Counted from the stretch's first letter, positions 1 to 7,577 are shown. The stretch is 9,071 bases of DNA from Streptosporangiaceae bacterium (GCA_030039095.1 JASHQP010000455.1:1-9071), one strand, 5' to 3'. Notes: generated from the sequence alone by a model not told the origin. Program-made: numbers and translations.

Positions 1-3
1 GAG

Positions 4-29
4 AGACATCCCAGGAGCTTAGATGTCAA
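4..29 (-). promoter_or_regulatory. Right-end half of the circle-junction promoter
   Basis: A perfect TTGACA lies at 29-24 on the minus strand, pointing out of the element and overlapping the transposase stop codon. In the integrated copy it faces the flank and no good -10 follows. When the right end is joined to the left end at the CT core, a 17-bp spacer (23-7) is followed by TCTAAT. That box is built from base 6, the core CT, and 1502-1500, and is one mismatch from TATAAT. IS110 circles are known to assemble such a junction promoter to drive the bridge RNA and transposase. Confidence 0.75.
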
Positions 30-1276
30 GCCGCGACGGAAGATTGAGGGAGGTTTTCCCGGTGGCCCCATGCGGTGGCCTCGTCGTAGAGGGTGTGTGT
101 CTTCAGGCATCCGTGCAGGATGCCGACAAGCCGGTTCGCCAGGCGGCGCAGGGCGTCATTGTGTTCGATTCCGCGGCTGCGGAGGTCGTCGTAGAAGACG
201 CGGGCGCCGGCCGAGGCATTCAGGGCTGCAAAGGCCTGCGCGTGGAGCGCGTCGATGAGCCGGTCATTGTGGATGAACCGGGCGGCGACCACCTTTTTCT
301 TGCCCGAGGCGCGGGTGATCGGGGAAGTGGCGGCATAGTTCTTGCGGGCCTTGCCGTCGGCGTACCGGTGCGGGTCGTCGCCGAACTCGCCGAGCACCCG
401 GGCGCCGAGGACCGCGCCGATGCCGGGCTGGGACCGGTAGATCTCAGCGTCCGGGTGCCGGCCAAAATGCTCCCTCACCTGCTCTTCCAGCGCCTTGGCC
501 TGCGCGTTGAGGGCGGTGATCACCGCGATCAGGGCACGGGCAGTGGCGGCGTAGGCGGCGGTCAGGGCCGGGGGCTGGCCCAGCTGGTCACTGCGCAGCG
601 CCGCGAGGATGGCCGTGGTCTTGTCCGCGATGGCGCGGCGGCGGGCCCGCTTGAGCGCCGCGGCGACCTGGGCGCGAGTCAGCCGCCGTGCCCGGGCCGG
701 GTCCGGCGCCTTGGCCAGCAGCTCCAGCGCATCGGGGGCGTCCAGGTCCTCGAACGCCTCGATCGCGGCGGGGAAGTACTCACGCAGCTGATGCCGCAGC
801 CGCTGCACGGCGCGGGTGCGGTCCCAGATCAGCGTCTTGTGGGTGCGCGCCACCACCTTGATGGCCGCGGCCTGCGGGGAGTCACCCGCCGCCCGGCGCA
901 GCTGATGCGAGTCGGTGCGCACCATGTCCGCAAGCATGTGCGCGTCACCCCGATCGCTCTTGGCGCCGGACACCCCGTGCCGCTCCCGGTACCGCGACGC
1001 CTGCAGCGGGTTCACAGGGAACACCGTGTACCCCGCCGCGACCAGCGCCGCGACCCACGGGCCGCGGTCAGTCTCGATCCCGATCACCACCTCGGCATCG
1101 TCAGCGTCCTCGGGCACGAACCGGCCGATCAGCTCGTGCAACAGCGCTATCCCGGCCACCCCCTCAGACAGCCGGCGCTTCGCCAGCACCTTCCCGGCCT
1201 CGTCCATCACCTCGATGTCGTGATGGTCCTGCGCCCAGTCATCACCCGCGAACAGCCGCACACCCGCTCCCGTCAA
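26..1276 (-). CDS. IS110-family transposase (DEDD/serine bridge recombinase)
   Basis: This 416-residue protein is the recombinase that excises the element as a circle and inserts it at RNA-chosen sites. The N-terminal RuvC-like DEDD domain shows GDDWAQDHHD (Asp13), GIETDRGP (Glu68) and KSDRGDA (Asp108, Asp111). A helical, coiled-coil-prone linker covers about 130-275. The C-terminal Tnp_20 domain starts at SQPGIGAVLGARVLGEFGD (282-300), and the motif PITRASGKKK (319-328) holds the probable nucleophilic serine, about Ser324. Length and motifs are normal and I see no frameshift, so the gene is probably active. The start is TTG at 1276. GTG at 1263-1261 (VRLFAG) is an equally good choice because family members often begin there, and neither has a strong Shine-Dalgarno. 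The stop codon overlaps a TTGACA box at 29-24. The long open frame on the opposite strand is a codon-bias shadow. Confidence 0.95.
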   Translation of the reverse strand: MTGAGVRLFAGDDWAQDHHDIEVMDEAGKVLAKRRLSEGVAGIALLHELIGRFVPEDADDAEVVIGIETDRGPWVAALVAAGYTVFPVNPLQASRYRERHGVSGAKSDRGDAHMLADMVRTDSHQLRRAAGDSPQAAAIKVVARTHKTLIWDRTRAVQRLRHQLREYFPAAIEAFEDLDAPDALELLAKAPDPARARRLTRAQVAAALKRARRRAIADKTTAILAALRSDQLGQPPALTAAYAATARALIAVITALNAQAKALEEQVREHFGRHPDAEIYRSQPGIGAVLGARVLGEFGDDPHRYADGKARKNYAATSPITRASGKKKVVAARFIHNDRLIDALHAQAFAALNASAGARVFYDDLRSRGIEHNDALRRLANRLVGILHGCLKTHTLYDEATAWGHRENLPQSSVAA

Positions 1277-1302
1277 CGATGCCCAATCCGGCCGGCAGCC
1301 AG

Positions 1303-1495
1303 CGGGAGAACCATCAGCGACCTAATAAAACAGTGCTCACGCCACCCGGCGGGCACGACATCCCAGCAGCGATCAACTCTCCCGGACACCGGCAGGGGCA
1401 CGATCTCTCGTCAGGGCTCCAGGCCCAGGAGACAACAGTGCTCACCTGCCGGCGGCCACCACACCCCGAGTCTGCCGGATGGCGGACCCGCTAAC
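1303..1495 (-). ncRNA. IS110 bridge RNA (seekRNA) with target and donor loops
   Basis: Minus-strand RNA, read 5' to 3'. (1) A 5' stem-loop, CCGCCA (1485-1480) with TGGTGG (1461-1456). (2) The target-binding loop. Its basal stem is CCGGCAGG (1452-1445) with CCTGCCGG (1396-1389), continued by GCAC (1441-1438) with GTGC (1401-1398). The left guide TCTCCT is at 1432-1427, the apical hairpin GGGC-CTGGA-GCCC at 1426-1414, and the right guide with GAGAG at 1409-1405. (3) The donor-binding loop. Its basal stem is CGGGAGA (1384-1378) with TCTCCCG (1309-1303). The left donor guide CTGGGATGTC is at 1366-1357, an apical hairpin at 1356-1333, and the right donor guide TTATTAG at 1328-1322. Guide matches to the element ends and flanks are in the findings. 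The order 5' stem, target loop, donor loop, then transposase is that known for IS621 and IS110 bridge RNAs. The ends are inferred: 5' from the junction promoter, 3' from the last stem. Confidence 0.85.
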
Positions 1496-1499
1496 ACTT

Positions 1500-1504
1500 A
1501 TTAG
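1500..1504 (-). promoter_or_regulatory. Left-end half of the circle-junction promoter, with core CT
   Basis: The minus strand reads CT (1504-1503, the core) then AAT (1502-1500). Together with base T6 of the right end these form the -10 hexamer TCTAAT in the circular form only. Transcription would start near 1495-1493, just before the 5' stem of the bridge RNA. In the integrated state this half has the ligK leader upstream of it and no matching -35. Confidence 0.7.
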
Positions 1505-1514
1505 GAGAACCCAG
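1503..1514 (+). promoter_or_regulatory. ligK ribosome-binding site, rebuilt at the IS junction
   Basis: AGGAG at 1503-1507 is followed by 7 nt and then GTG at 1515. The AG at 1503-1504 is the IS core dinucleotide seen on the plus strand, and the remaining bases are original flank. At the other end of the element the plus strand reads GAG (1-3) plus the core AG (4-5). The empty site would therefore read GAGAGGAGAACCCAG before the GTG, a strong Shine-Dalgarno. The insertion thus cut inside the ribosome-binding site yet left AGGAG intact. This site also decides the ligK start: the in-frame ATG at 1479 has no Shine-Dalgarno and lies inside the element. Confidence 0.8.
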
Positions 1515-2213
1515 GTGCCGGTAGTCGTACGGAACACCCCCCGAACCGGCCTCGAGGTCGTCGACGGCCTCGCGGCCGCCGGGGTGGCGACGGTGCACGA
1601 AGCCCAGGGCCGGACCGGGCTGCTGCGGGCCGACATCCGCCCGATCTTCCGGCCAGCGCGCATCGCGGGCAACGCGCTCACCTGCGAGGTAGCGCCGGGC
1701 GACAACTGGTCGATCCACATCGCCGTGGAGCAGGCGCAGACCGGCGACGTCCTCGTGGTCACCCCGACCAGCCCGTGCGACGACGGCTACGTCGGCGACC
1801 TGCTGGCCAGCAGCCTGCTGGCACGCGGAGTCCGTGGCGTGGTCATCGACGCCGGCGTGCGCGACGTGGCCATGCTGACCGAGATGGGCTTCCCGGTCTG
1901 GTCCAGGGCAATCTCCGCCAAGGGCACGGTGAAGGAGACGCCGGGCAACGTGCAGACGCCGATCGTCTGCGCGGGCGCGTACGTGCGGCCCGGCGACGTG
2001 ATCGTCGCCGACGACGACGGAGTCGTGGTCGTGCCGCGCGAGCGGGCCGCGACCGTGCTCGGGGCGGCCCAGGACCGCGAGGCCAGCGAGGCGTCCAAGC
2101 GGCCGCGGCTGAGCGGCGGCGAGCTCGGCCTGGACATCTACGGCATGCGCGGCAGGCTCGCCGACAAGGGGCTGCGCTACGTGGACTACTCCGATGATGT
2201 GGAGTCACAGTGA
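1515..2213 (+). CDS. ligK: 4-carboxy-4-hydroxy-2-oxoadipate aldolase / oxaloacetate decarboxylase
   Basis: This is the last enzyme of the pathway. It cleaves 4-carboxy-4-hydroxy-2-oxoadipate to pyruvate and oxaloacetate, needs a divalent metal, and in this family also decarboxylates oxaloacetate. It belongs to the RraA-like class II pyruvate aldolases (LigK, GalC, ProA). From GTG 1515 the protein has 232 residues, close to the usual 225-240, and begins PVVVRN like its relatives. Visible signatures are [15 protein letters not shown] (24-38), the active-site stretch [15 protein letters not shown] (94-108), and VIDAGVRD (110-117), where Arg116 and Asp117 match the substrate-binding Arg and metal-site Asp of the family. 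It is the first gene of the operon, and its stop overlaps the galD start by 4 bp (GTGA). An upstream ATG at 1479 would add 12 residues encoded by the IS, so I reject it. Confidence 0.93.
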   Translation: MPVVVRNTPRTGLEVVDGLAAAGVATVHEAQGRTGLLRADIRPIFRPARIAGNALTCEVAPGDNWSIHIAVEQAQTGDVLVVTPTSPCDDGYVGDLLASSLLARGVRGVVIDAGVRDVAMLTEMGFPVWSRAISAKGTVKETPGNVQTPIVCAGAYVRPGDVIVADDDGVVVVPRERAATVLGAAQDREASEASKRPRLSGGELGLDIYGMRGRLADKGLRYVDYSDDVESQ

Positions 2214-3316
2214 CCCAGACACCGATCCCCTGCGCCGCGATGCGCGGCGGCACGTCCAAGGGGCTGGTGTTCCTCGCCGGCAGCCTGCCCGCCGACCGCG
2301 CGACCCGCGACGCGGTGCTGCTCGCCGCGATGGGCTCCCCGGACCCCCGGGAGATCGACGGCATGGGCGGCAGCCACCCGCTGACCTCGAAGGTGGCCGT
2401 GGTGAGCGTGTCGTCCCGCGACAACGCCGACGTCGAGTATCTGTTCCTGCAGGTGTGGCCGGACCGGCCGGAAGTCTCCGACAGCCAGAACTGCGGCAAC
2501 ATGCTGGCCGCCGTCGGGCCGTTCGCGATCGAGCACGGCCTCGTGGCCGCCGCAGACCCGGTGACGCCGGTCCGGATCTGGATGCGCAACACGCAGACGC
2601 TGGCCACCGCGTTCGTGCAGACCCCCGGCGGCGGCGTCAGCTACGACGGGACCGCGCGGATCGACGGCGTGCCCGGCACCCACGCGCCGATCCCGATCGA
2701 GTTCTCCGACGTCGCCGGCTCCTCGTGCGGCGCGCTGCTGCCGACCGGCAACGTCGCCGACGTGATCGAGGGGACGAGCGTCACCTGCATCGACAACGGC
2801 ATGCCCGTGGTCTGCCTCGCAGCGTCCGACTTCGGCCTGTCCGGGCAGGAGTCACCGGCCGACCTGGAGGGCAACGGCGAGCTGACCAAGCGGGTGGAGG
2901 CGATACGGCTGGCCGCCGGGCCGCTGATGAACCTCGGCGACGTGACCGGCAAGACCGTGCCGAAGATGAGCCTGCTGTCGCCGCCCGCCCACGGCGGCAC
3001 CGTGTCGACCCGTACGTTCATCCCGCACCGCGTGCACGAGGCGATCGGGGTGTTCGGCGCGGTGTCGGTCGCCACCGCGTGCGTGCTTCCCGGCTCCCTG
3101 GCGCACGAGGTCGCAGCCTCCGGTGACCGGGCCGCGGGGACCGAAGGGTCGCTGGACATCGAGGTGGAGCACCCGACGGGCTTCTTTACCGTCACCATCG
3201 ACGTCGAGCCCGGAGCCGCCGGGCCCGTTGTCACCAGGTCGGCGCTGCTGCGCACCGCCCGCCTGCTCATGCGCGGCGAGGTCATGGTGCCCTCGTCGGT
3301 CTGGAGCCCGGCATGA
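2210..3316 (+). CDS. galD: 4-oxalomesaconate tautomerase / 1,3-allylic isomerase (PrpF family)
   Basis: This enzyme converts 4-oxalomesaconate, the product of PDC hydrolysis, into the form hydrated by LigJ. In Pseudomonas it is GalD and is described as a tautomerase. In sphingomonads it is LigU, shown to be an allylic isomerase. The 368 residues fit the PrpF fold (two diaminopimelate-epimerase-like halves). Motifs are MRGGTSKG (11-18), [15 protein letters not shown] (51-65), DSQNCGNM (91-98), [10 protein letters not shown] and LMRGEVMVP near the end. Lys61 and Cys95 sit where LigU has its proposed acid/base pair Lys66 and Cys100 (numbers recalled from the LigU work). GTG 2210 is used, with TGGAG six bases upstream, and the gene is coupled to ligK and ligJ by 4-bp overlaps. 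PrpF proteins act on several tricarboxylates, so the function rests mainly on operon context. Confidence 0.9.
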   Translation: MTQTPIPCAAMRGGTSKGLVFLAGSLPADRATRDAVLLAAMGSPDPREIDGMGGSHPLTSKVAVVSVSSRDNADVEYLFLQVWPDRPEVSDSQNCGNMLAAVGPFAIEHGLVAAADPVTPVRIWMRNTQTLATAFVQTPGGGVSYDGTARIDGVPGTHAPIPIEFSDVAGSSCGALLPTGNVADVIEGTSVTCIDNGMPVVCLAASDFGLSGQESPADLEGNGELTKRVEAIRLAAGPLMNLGDVTGKTVPKMSLLSPPAHGGTVSTRTFIPHRVHEAIGVFGAVSVATACVLPGSLAHEVAASGDRAAGTEGSLDIEVEHPTGFFTVTIDVEPGAAGPVVTRSALLRTARLLMRGEVMVPSSVWSPA

Positions 3317-4341
3317 ATCAGATGATCATCGACTGCCACGGTCACTACACGACCGCGCCACCGCAGCACGACGCGTGGCGCAAGCGGCAGCTCGAGGCGT
3401 TCGCCGAGGGCCGTCCGGCGCCGGCCTACCCGCAGATCTCCGACGACGAGATCCGCGAGTCGATCGAGCAGAACCAGCTGCGGCTGCTGCGCGAGCGCGG
3501 CGCGGACATGACGATCTTCTCGCCGCGGGCGTCGGCCATGGCCCACCACCTGGGCGACGAGCGGGTCAGCATCGAGTGGTCCCGGGCGTGCAATGACCTC
3601 ATCGCACGGGTGGCCGGGCTGTTCCCCGACGCGTTCGTCGGCGTCTGCCAGCTGCCGCAGTCGCCAGGCGCCGGCCTGAAGGCGTCCGTGGCCGAGCTGG
3701 AGCGGTGCGTGCTCGAGCTGGGGTTCGTGGGCTGCAACCTCAACCCCGACCCGAGCGGGGGCATGTGGACCGGCCCGCCGCTCACCGACCGCTACTGGTA
3801 CCCGATCTTCGAGAAGATGACCGAGCTCGACGTGCCCGCGATGGTGCACGTGTCCGGCAGCTGCAACCCCAACTTCCACGCCACCGGCGCGCACTACATC
3901 AACGCCGACACGACCGCGTTCATGCAGTTCATCCAGGGGGACCTGTTCGCCGACTTCCCGGGCCTGCGGCTGGTGATCCCGCACGGCGGCGGGGCGGTGC
4001 CGTATCATTGGGGACGCTACCGCGGGCTCTCCGACATGCTGAAGAAGCCGCCGCTGCGCGAGCACGTCATGAACAACGTGTTCTTCGACACCTGCGTCTA
4101 CCACCAGCCGGGCATCGACCTGCTGCTGCGGGTCATCGACACCGGCAACGTGCTGTTCGGCTCGGAGATGGTGGGCGCGGTCCGCGGCATCGACCCGGAG
4201 ACCGGGCACTACTTCGACGACACCAGGCGGTACATCGACGCGGCCGGCCTGACCGAGGCCGAGCGCGCCCAGGTCTTCTCCGGCAACGCGCGGAAGGTCT
4301 ATCCGCGCCTTGACGGGGAACTTCGGGAGCGTGGTCTGTAG
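3313..4341 (+). CDS. ligJ: 4-oxalomesaconate hydratase (amidohydrolase superfamily)
   Basis: LigJ adds water to the isomerised oxalomesaconate to give 4-carboxy-4-hydroxy-2-oxoadipate, the LigK substrate. It is an amidohydrolase-fold protein used as a lyase. The 342 residues match the roughly 341 of the Sphingobium enzyme, and long blocks are recognisable: DCHGHYTTAP at the N-terminus, FSPRASAMAHH (69-79), NLNPDPSGG (142-150), HATGAHYINADTTAFMQ (189-205), IPHGGGAVPYHWGR (222-235), and FFDTCVYHQPGIDLL (257-271). The expected zinc ligands are present as His9, His11, His179 and Glu285 (in FGSEMVGAVRGIDP), with His224 as a likely catalytic residue. Each is offset by one from the numbering I recall for the solved LigJ structure. 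The ATG overlaps the galD stop (ATGA) with GGAG six bases upstream, and the stop abuts ligI directly. Confidence 0.95.
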   Translation: MNQMIIDCHGHYTTAPPQHDAWRKRQLEAFAEGRPAPAYPQISDDEIRESIEQNQLRLLRERGADMTIFSPRASAMAHHLGDERVSIEWSRACNDLIARVAGLFPDAFVGVCQLPQSPGAGLKASVAELERCVLELGFVGCNLNPDPSGGMWTGPPLTDRYWYPIFEKMTELDVPAMVHVSGSCNPNFHATGAHYINADTTAFMQFIQGDLFADFPGLRLVIPHGGGAVPYHWGRYRGLSDMLKKPPLREHVMNNVFFDTCVYHQPGIDLLLRVIDTGNVLFGSEMVGAVRGIDPETGHYFDDTRRYIDAAGLTEAERAQVFSGNARKVYPRLDGELRERGL

Positions 4342-5235
4342 ATGGGGGAGACCTTTCAGCCCGACGCCGACTGGCTGCCGTATGACCCGCACCCCGGCAA
4401 GCCGGTGTTCGTGCCGCCGCCGGGAGCCGTCGACGCGCACTGTCACGTGTTCGGGCCCGGCGACGTGTTCCCGTACGCCCCGGAGCGCAAGTACACCCCG
4501 GCCGACGCGGGCAAGGACAAGCTGTTCGCGCTGCGCGCGTTCCTGGGCTTCGAGCGCAGCGTGATCGTGCAGGCCACCTGCCACGGCGCCGACAACCGGG
4601 CCCTGGCCGACGCGCTGGTGGCCGACGGGGGCCGGTCCCGCGGCGTGGCCACGATCCGGCCAGGCGTGTCCCGGTCCGAGCTCGCCGACCTGCACGCGGC
4701 CGGCGTGCGGGCCATCCGGTTCAACTTCGTCCGCCGGCTCGCCGACCCCAAGCCGGACGGCTACTACCGGCCCCTGGTCGACCTCGTGGCCGAGTTCGGC
4801 TGGCACATCGTGGTCTACTTCGAGGCCGCGGACCTGGCCGAGCGCTGGAACCTGTTCACGAGCCTGCCCACGCCCGTGGTCGTCGACCACATGGGCCGGC
4901 CGGACGTGACGCAGCCGGTCGACGGCCCGGACTTCTCGCTGTTCCTGCGGCTGCTGGCCGAGAACGAGAACGTCTGGTCCAAGGTCAGCGGGCCGGAACG
5001 GCTGTCGAAGTCCGGGCCACCGCAGTACGCCGATGTGGTGCCGTTCGCGCAACGCGTCGTCGAGACGTTTCCGGACCGGGTGCTGTGGGGCACCGACTGG
5101 CCGCACCCGAACATGAAGAGCCACATGCCCGACGATGGCGCGCTCGTGGACGTGATCCCGCGCATCGCCCGCACCGATGACCTGCAGCGGCGGCTGCTGG
5201 TCGACAACCCCATGCGGCTTTACTGGGAGGCCTGA
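4342..5235 (+). CDS. ligI: 2-pyrone-4,6-dicarboxylate (PDC) hydrolase
   Basis: LigI opens the lactone 2-pyrone-4,6-dicarboxylate to 4-oxalomesaconate. It is an amidohydrolase-superfamily enzyme that works without a bound metal. The 297 residues agree with the 293 of Sphingobium LigI. Residues matching its active site are visible: DAHCHVFG (His33, His35), Tyr51, RFNFVRR (Arg126, Arg132), Tyr159 in VVYFEA, VDHMGRPDV (His183), and WGTDWPHPNM (Asp252, the catalytic acid/base). The ending DNPMRLYW is also typical. The ATG follows the ligJ TAG with no gap. GGGAG at 4325-4329 is 12 bases upstream, rather far, so translation probably depends on coupling with ligJ. The stop and the ligA start share one base (TGATG). 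Confidence 0.95.
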   Translation: MGETFQPDADWLPYDPHPGKPVFVPPPGAVDAHCHVFGPGDVFPYAPERKYTPADAGKDKLFALRAFLGFERSVIVQATCHGADNRALADALVADGGRSRGVATIRPGVSRSELADLHAAGVRAIRFNFVRRLADPKPDGYYRPLVDLVAEFGWHIVVYFEAADLAERWNLFTSLPTPVVVDHMGRPDVTQPVDGPDFSLFLRLLAENENVWSKVSGPERLSKSGPPQYADVVPFAQRVVETFPDRVLWGTDWPHPNMKSHMPDDGALVDVIPRIARTDDLQRRLLVDNPMRLYWEA

Positions 5236-5630
5236 TGGCGACCGATTACACCTCAGAGTTCGATGACATCCCCGGTACCCGCGTGTTCACCGCGCGGCGG
5301 GCCAAGCAGGGCTTCGGCCTGAACGAGTTCTGCATGAGCCTGATGAAGCCGGAGAACCGGGAGCGGTTCAAGGCCGGCGAGCGCGCCTACCTCGACGAGT
5401 GGCCGATGACCGAGGGCCAGAAGCAGGCCGTGCTCGACCGGGATTACAACGCCATGCTCGACCAGGGCGGCAACATCTACTTCCTGGCCAAGATCTTCGC
5501 CACCGACGGGCTCAGCTACCTGCAGGCGGTGTCGACGATGACCGGCATGGCCATCGACGATTACCAGCAGATGATGATGTCCGGCGGGCGGTCACCCGAG
5601 GGCTGGCGCTCGGTGAAGGACGGTGACTAG
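5235..5630 (+). CDS. ligA: Protocatechuate 4,5-dioxygenase, alpha (small) subunit
   Basis: This is the small subunit of the extradiol (class III) dioxygenase LigAB, which cleaves protocatechuate between C4 and C5. LigA packs over the LigB active site and helps shape the substrate pocket; it binds no iron. The 131 residues fall within the family (about 120-140) and carry its hallmark blocks: EFDDIPGTRVFTA (8-20), FCMSLMKPENRERF (32-45), YLDEWPMTEGQK, RDYNAMLDQGGNIYFLAK, and SMTGM near the C-terminus. The N-terminus is somewhat shorter than in Sphingobium LigA. GGGAGG four bases before the ATG is a strong Shine-Dalgarno lying within the end of ligI. The stop abuts ligB. The match to LigA proper rather than a fused DesZ/GalA-type enzyme supports protocatechuate as the substrate. 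Confidence 0.95.
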   Translation: MATDYTSEFDDIPGTRVFTARRAKQGFGLNEFCMSLMKPENRERFKAGERAYLDEWPMTEGQKQAVLDRDYNAMLDQGGNIYFLAKIFATDGLSYLQAVSTMTGMAIDDYQQMMMSGGRSPEGWRSVKDGD

Positions 5631-6485
<855 letters not shown>

Positions 6486-6488
6486 CCC

Positions 6489-7439
6489 ATGAGAATCGCA
6501 GTCGCCGGGGCCGGCGCCTTCGGCATCAAGCACCTCGACGGTCTCGCCCAGATCGACGGCGTCACGGTCACGTCCATCGTCAGCCGCCGGCAGGAGCAGG
6601 CCGAGGAGGTTGCGCGCAAATATGGCGCGGACCAGGCCACCACCGACCTCGGGGAGGTACTCGCCCGCGACGACGTGGACGCGGTCATCTTGTGCACCCC
6701 GACCCAGATGCACGCCGCGCAGTCGATCGCGGTCATGCAGGCGGGCAAGCACGTCCAGGTGGAGATTCCGCTCGCGGACAGCTGGACGGACGCGCTCGGG
6801 GTCGACCGGGTGCAGCGGGAGACCGGCCTGACGTGCATGGTCGGGCACACCCGCCGGTTCAACCCCTCCCACCAGTGGATCCACCGCCGGATCGGCGCCG
6901 GGGAGCTCTCCATCCAGCAGATGGACGTGCAGACGTACTTCTTCCGCCGCAAGAACCTGAACGCACTCGGCGAGCCGCGCAGCTGGACCGACAACCTGCT
7001 CTGGCACCACGCCGCGCACACCGTGGACCTGTTCCAGTACCAGACCGGCGAGGACGTCGAGATCGCGCACGCGGTGCAGGGGCCGCTGCATCCCGAGCTG
7101 GGCATCGCGATGGACATGTCGATTCAGCTGCGCACGCCGGCGGGCCGCGTCGCCACGCTGTCGCTCAGCTTCAACAACGACGGCCCGCTGGGCACGTTCT
7201 TCCGCTACATCTGCGACAACGGCACCTACATCGCCCGGTACGACGACCTGGTCACCGGGCGGGAGGAACCGGTCGACGTGTCCGCGGTCGACGTGTCGGC
7301 CAACGGGATCGAGCTGCAGGACCGCGAGTTCGTCGCCGCGATCCGCGAGGGCCGCGAGCCGAACTCCAGCGTGGCCTCGGTGCTGCCCTGCTACCGGGTG
7401 CTCGGCGAGCTTGACACGGAGCTGGCCCGGGGGGTCTAG
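6489..7439 (+). CDS. ligC: 4-carboxy-2-hydroxymuconate-6-semialdehyde dehydrogenase
   Basis: LigC oxidises the ring-cleavage product, probably as its cyclic hemiacetal, to 2-pyrone-4,6-dicarboxylate. It is a Gfo/Idh/MocA-fold enzyme of 316 residues, against about 315 in Sphingobium. The Rossmann motif is GAGAFG (7-12). SRR at 32-34, after the second strand, suggests NADP+ rather than NAD+. CTPTQMHA (69-76) and VEIPLADSW (91-99) follow; Glu-Ile-Pro replaces the usual Glu-Lys-Pro of the superfamily, as I recall for LigC itself. VGHTRRFNPSHQW (118-130) and LLWHHAAHTVDLF (170-182) line the substrate site. It starts 3 bp after ligB, with AAGGA 13 bases upstream, and is the last gene of the operon. 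Its place after ligAB rather than beside ligI breaks the otherwise roughly reverse-pathway gene order. Confidence 0.95.
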   Translation: MRIAVAGAGAFGIKHLDGLAQIDGVTVTSIVSRRQEQAEEVARKYGADQATTDLGEVLARDDVDAVILCTPTQMHAAQSIAVMQAGKHVQVEIPLADSWTDALGVDRVQRETGLTCMVGHTRRFNPSHQWIHRRIGAGELSIQQMDVQTYFFRRKNLNALGEPRSWTDNLLWHHAAHTVDLFQYQTGEDVEIAHAVQGPLHPELGIAMDMSIQLRTPAGRVATLSLSFNNDGPLGTFFRYICDNGTYIARYDDLVTGREEPVDVSAVDVSANGIELQDREFVAAIREGREPNSSVASVLPCYRVLGELDTELARGV

Positions 7440-7443
7440 CGGT

Positions 7444-7480
7444 GGCGATCGCCTCGCTGGCCGCCCGGCCGGTACCGGCC
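7444..7480. terminator. Tandem palindromes after ligC, possible terminator
   Basis: Two perfect palindromes follow the ligC stop: GGCGATCGCC at 7444-7453 and GGCCGGTACCGGCC at 7467-7480. The second can form a five-pair GC stem with a GTAC loop. There is no U-tract, which is common for terminators in high-G+C actinobacteria, so the assignment to the end of the lig operon rests on position only. A protein-binding site is also possible. Confidence 0.35.
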
Positions 7481-7577
7481 TGAACAGGGTCTTCTGGCGT
7501 AATACCCGCCTCCACATCTCGTCCACAGCGTCTGCACCCCGGCTGCACCGTGCCGGTGTCTCTTAATCATGAGGACG

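Larger units (their letters stand above)
4..1504 (-). mobile_element. IS110-family insertion sequence, complete
   Basis: This is an element of about 1.5 kb with one transposase gene and a long non-coding left end (high coordinates), the usual layout of the IS110 subgroup. The boundaries come from sequence logic. The minus strand reads CT at 5-4 at the right end and CT at 1504-1503 at the left end, and this dinucleotide is the inferred recombination core. Four signals support it: the donor loop of the encoded RNA matches bases 18-5 and 1504-1498, the target loop matches both flanks, joining the ends makes a good promoter, and removing the element restores a perfect ligK ribosome-binding site. 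There are no terminal inverted repeats and no target duplication beyond the core, as expected for IS110. The element counts one copy of the core, so its length is about 1499 bp. The left flank in the window is only three bases, so the right end is known less securely than the left. Confidence 0.88.

Noticed and set aside
1305..1312. GGAGAACC shared by the donor-loop basal stem (1305-1312) and the right flank (1504-1511)
   Set aside because: It matches the flank over 8 bases but lies in and beside the donor-loop base rather than between paired guide positions, so I treat it as chance. The target-loop guide fits the architecture, though this remains a small ambiguity.
1424..1431. CCCAGGAG shared by the target loop and the right end (10-17)
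   Set aside because: The match joins part of a guide to part of an apical stem and does not respect the loop structure. The donor-loop match to the same right end is longer and correctly placed.
1303..1452. A CRISPR-like repeat from the two 12-bp AACAGTGCTCAC copies
   Set aside because: There are only two copies, 105 bp apart, and both are explained as the paired stem module of the bridge RNA.
23..1504. A 493-codon open frame on the plus strand across the IS
   Set aside because: It is antisense to a clear IS110 transposase, has no recognisable domain and is rich in Arg/Gly/His. This is the usual mirror frame of a high-G+C gene.
1479..1514. ATG at 1479 as the ligK start
   Set aside because: It lies within the IS left end, has no Shine-Dalgarno, and adds residues absent from relatives. 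GTG 1515 has AGGAG at 7 nt and gives the family length.
2641..5124. An 827-codon minus-strand frame across galD, ligJ and ligI
   Set aside because: It covers three well-supported plus-strand genes and is His/Arg/Val-rich with no domain. The same holds for the 644-codon minus frame at 5592-7526 and the 556-codon plus frame at 5744-7414.
7500..7505. TAATAC as a -10 box in the convergent gap
   Set aside because: No acceptable -35 lies 16-18 bp upstream and no gene follows in that direction.
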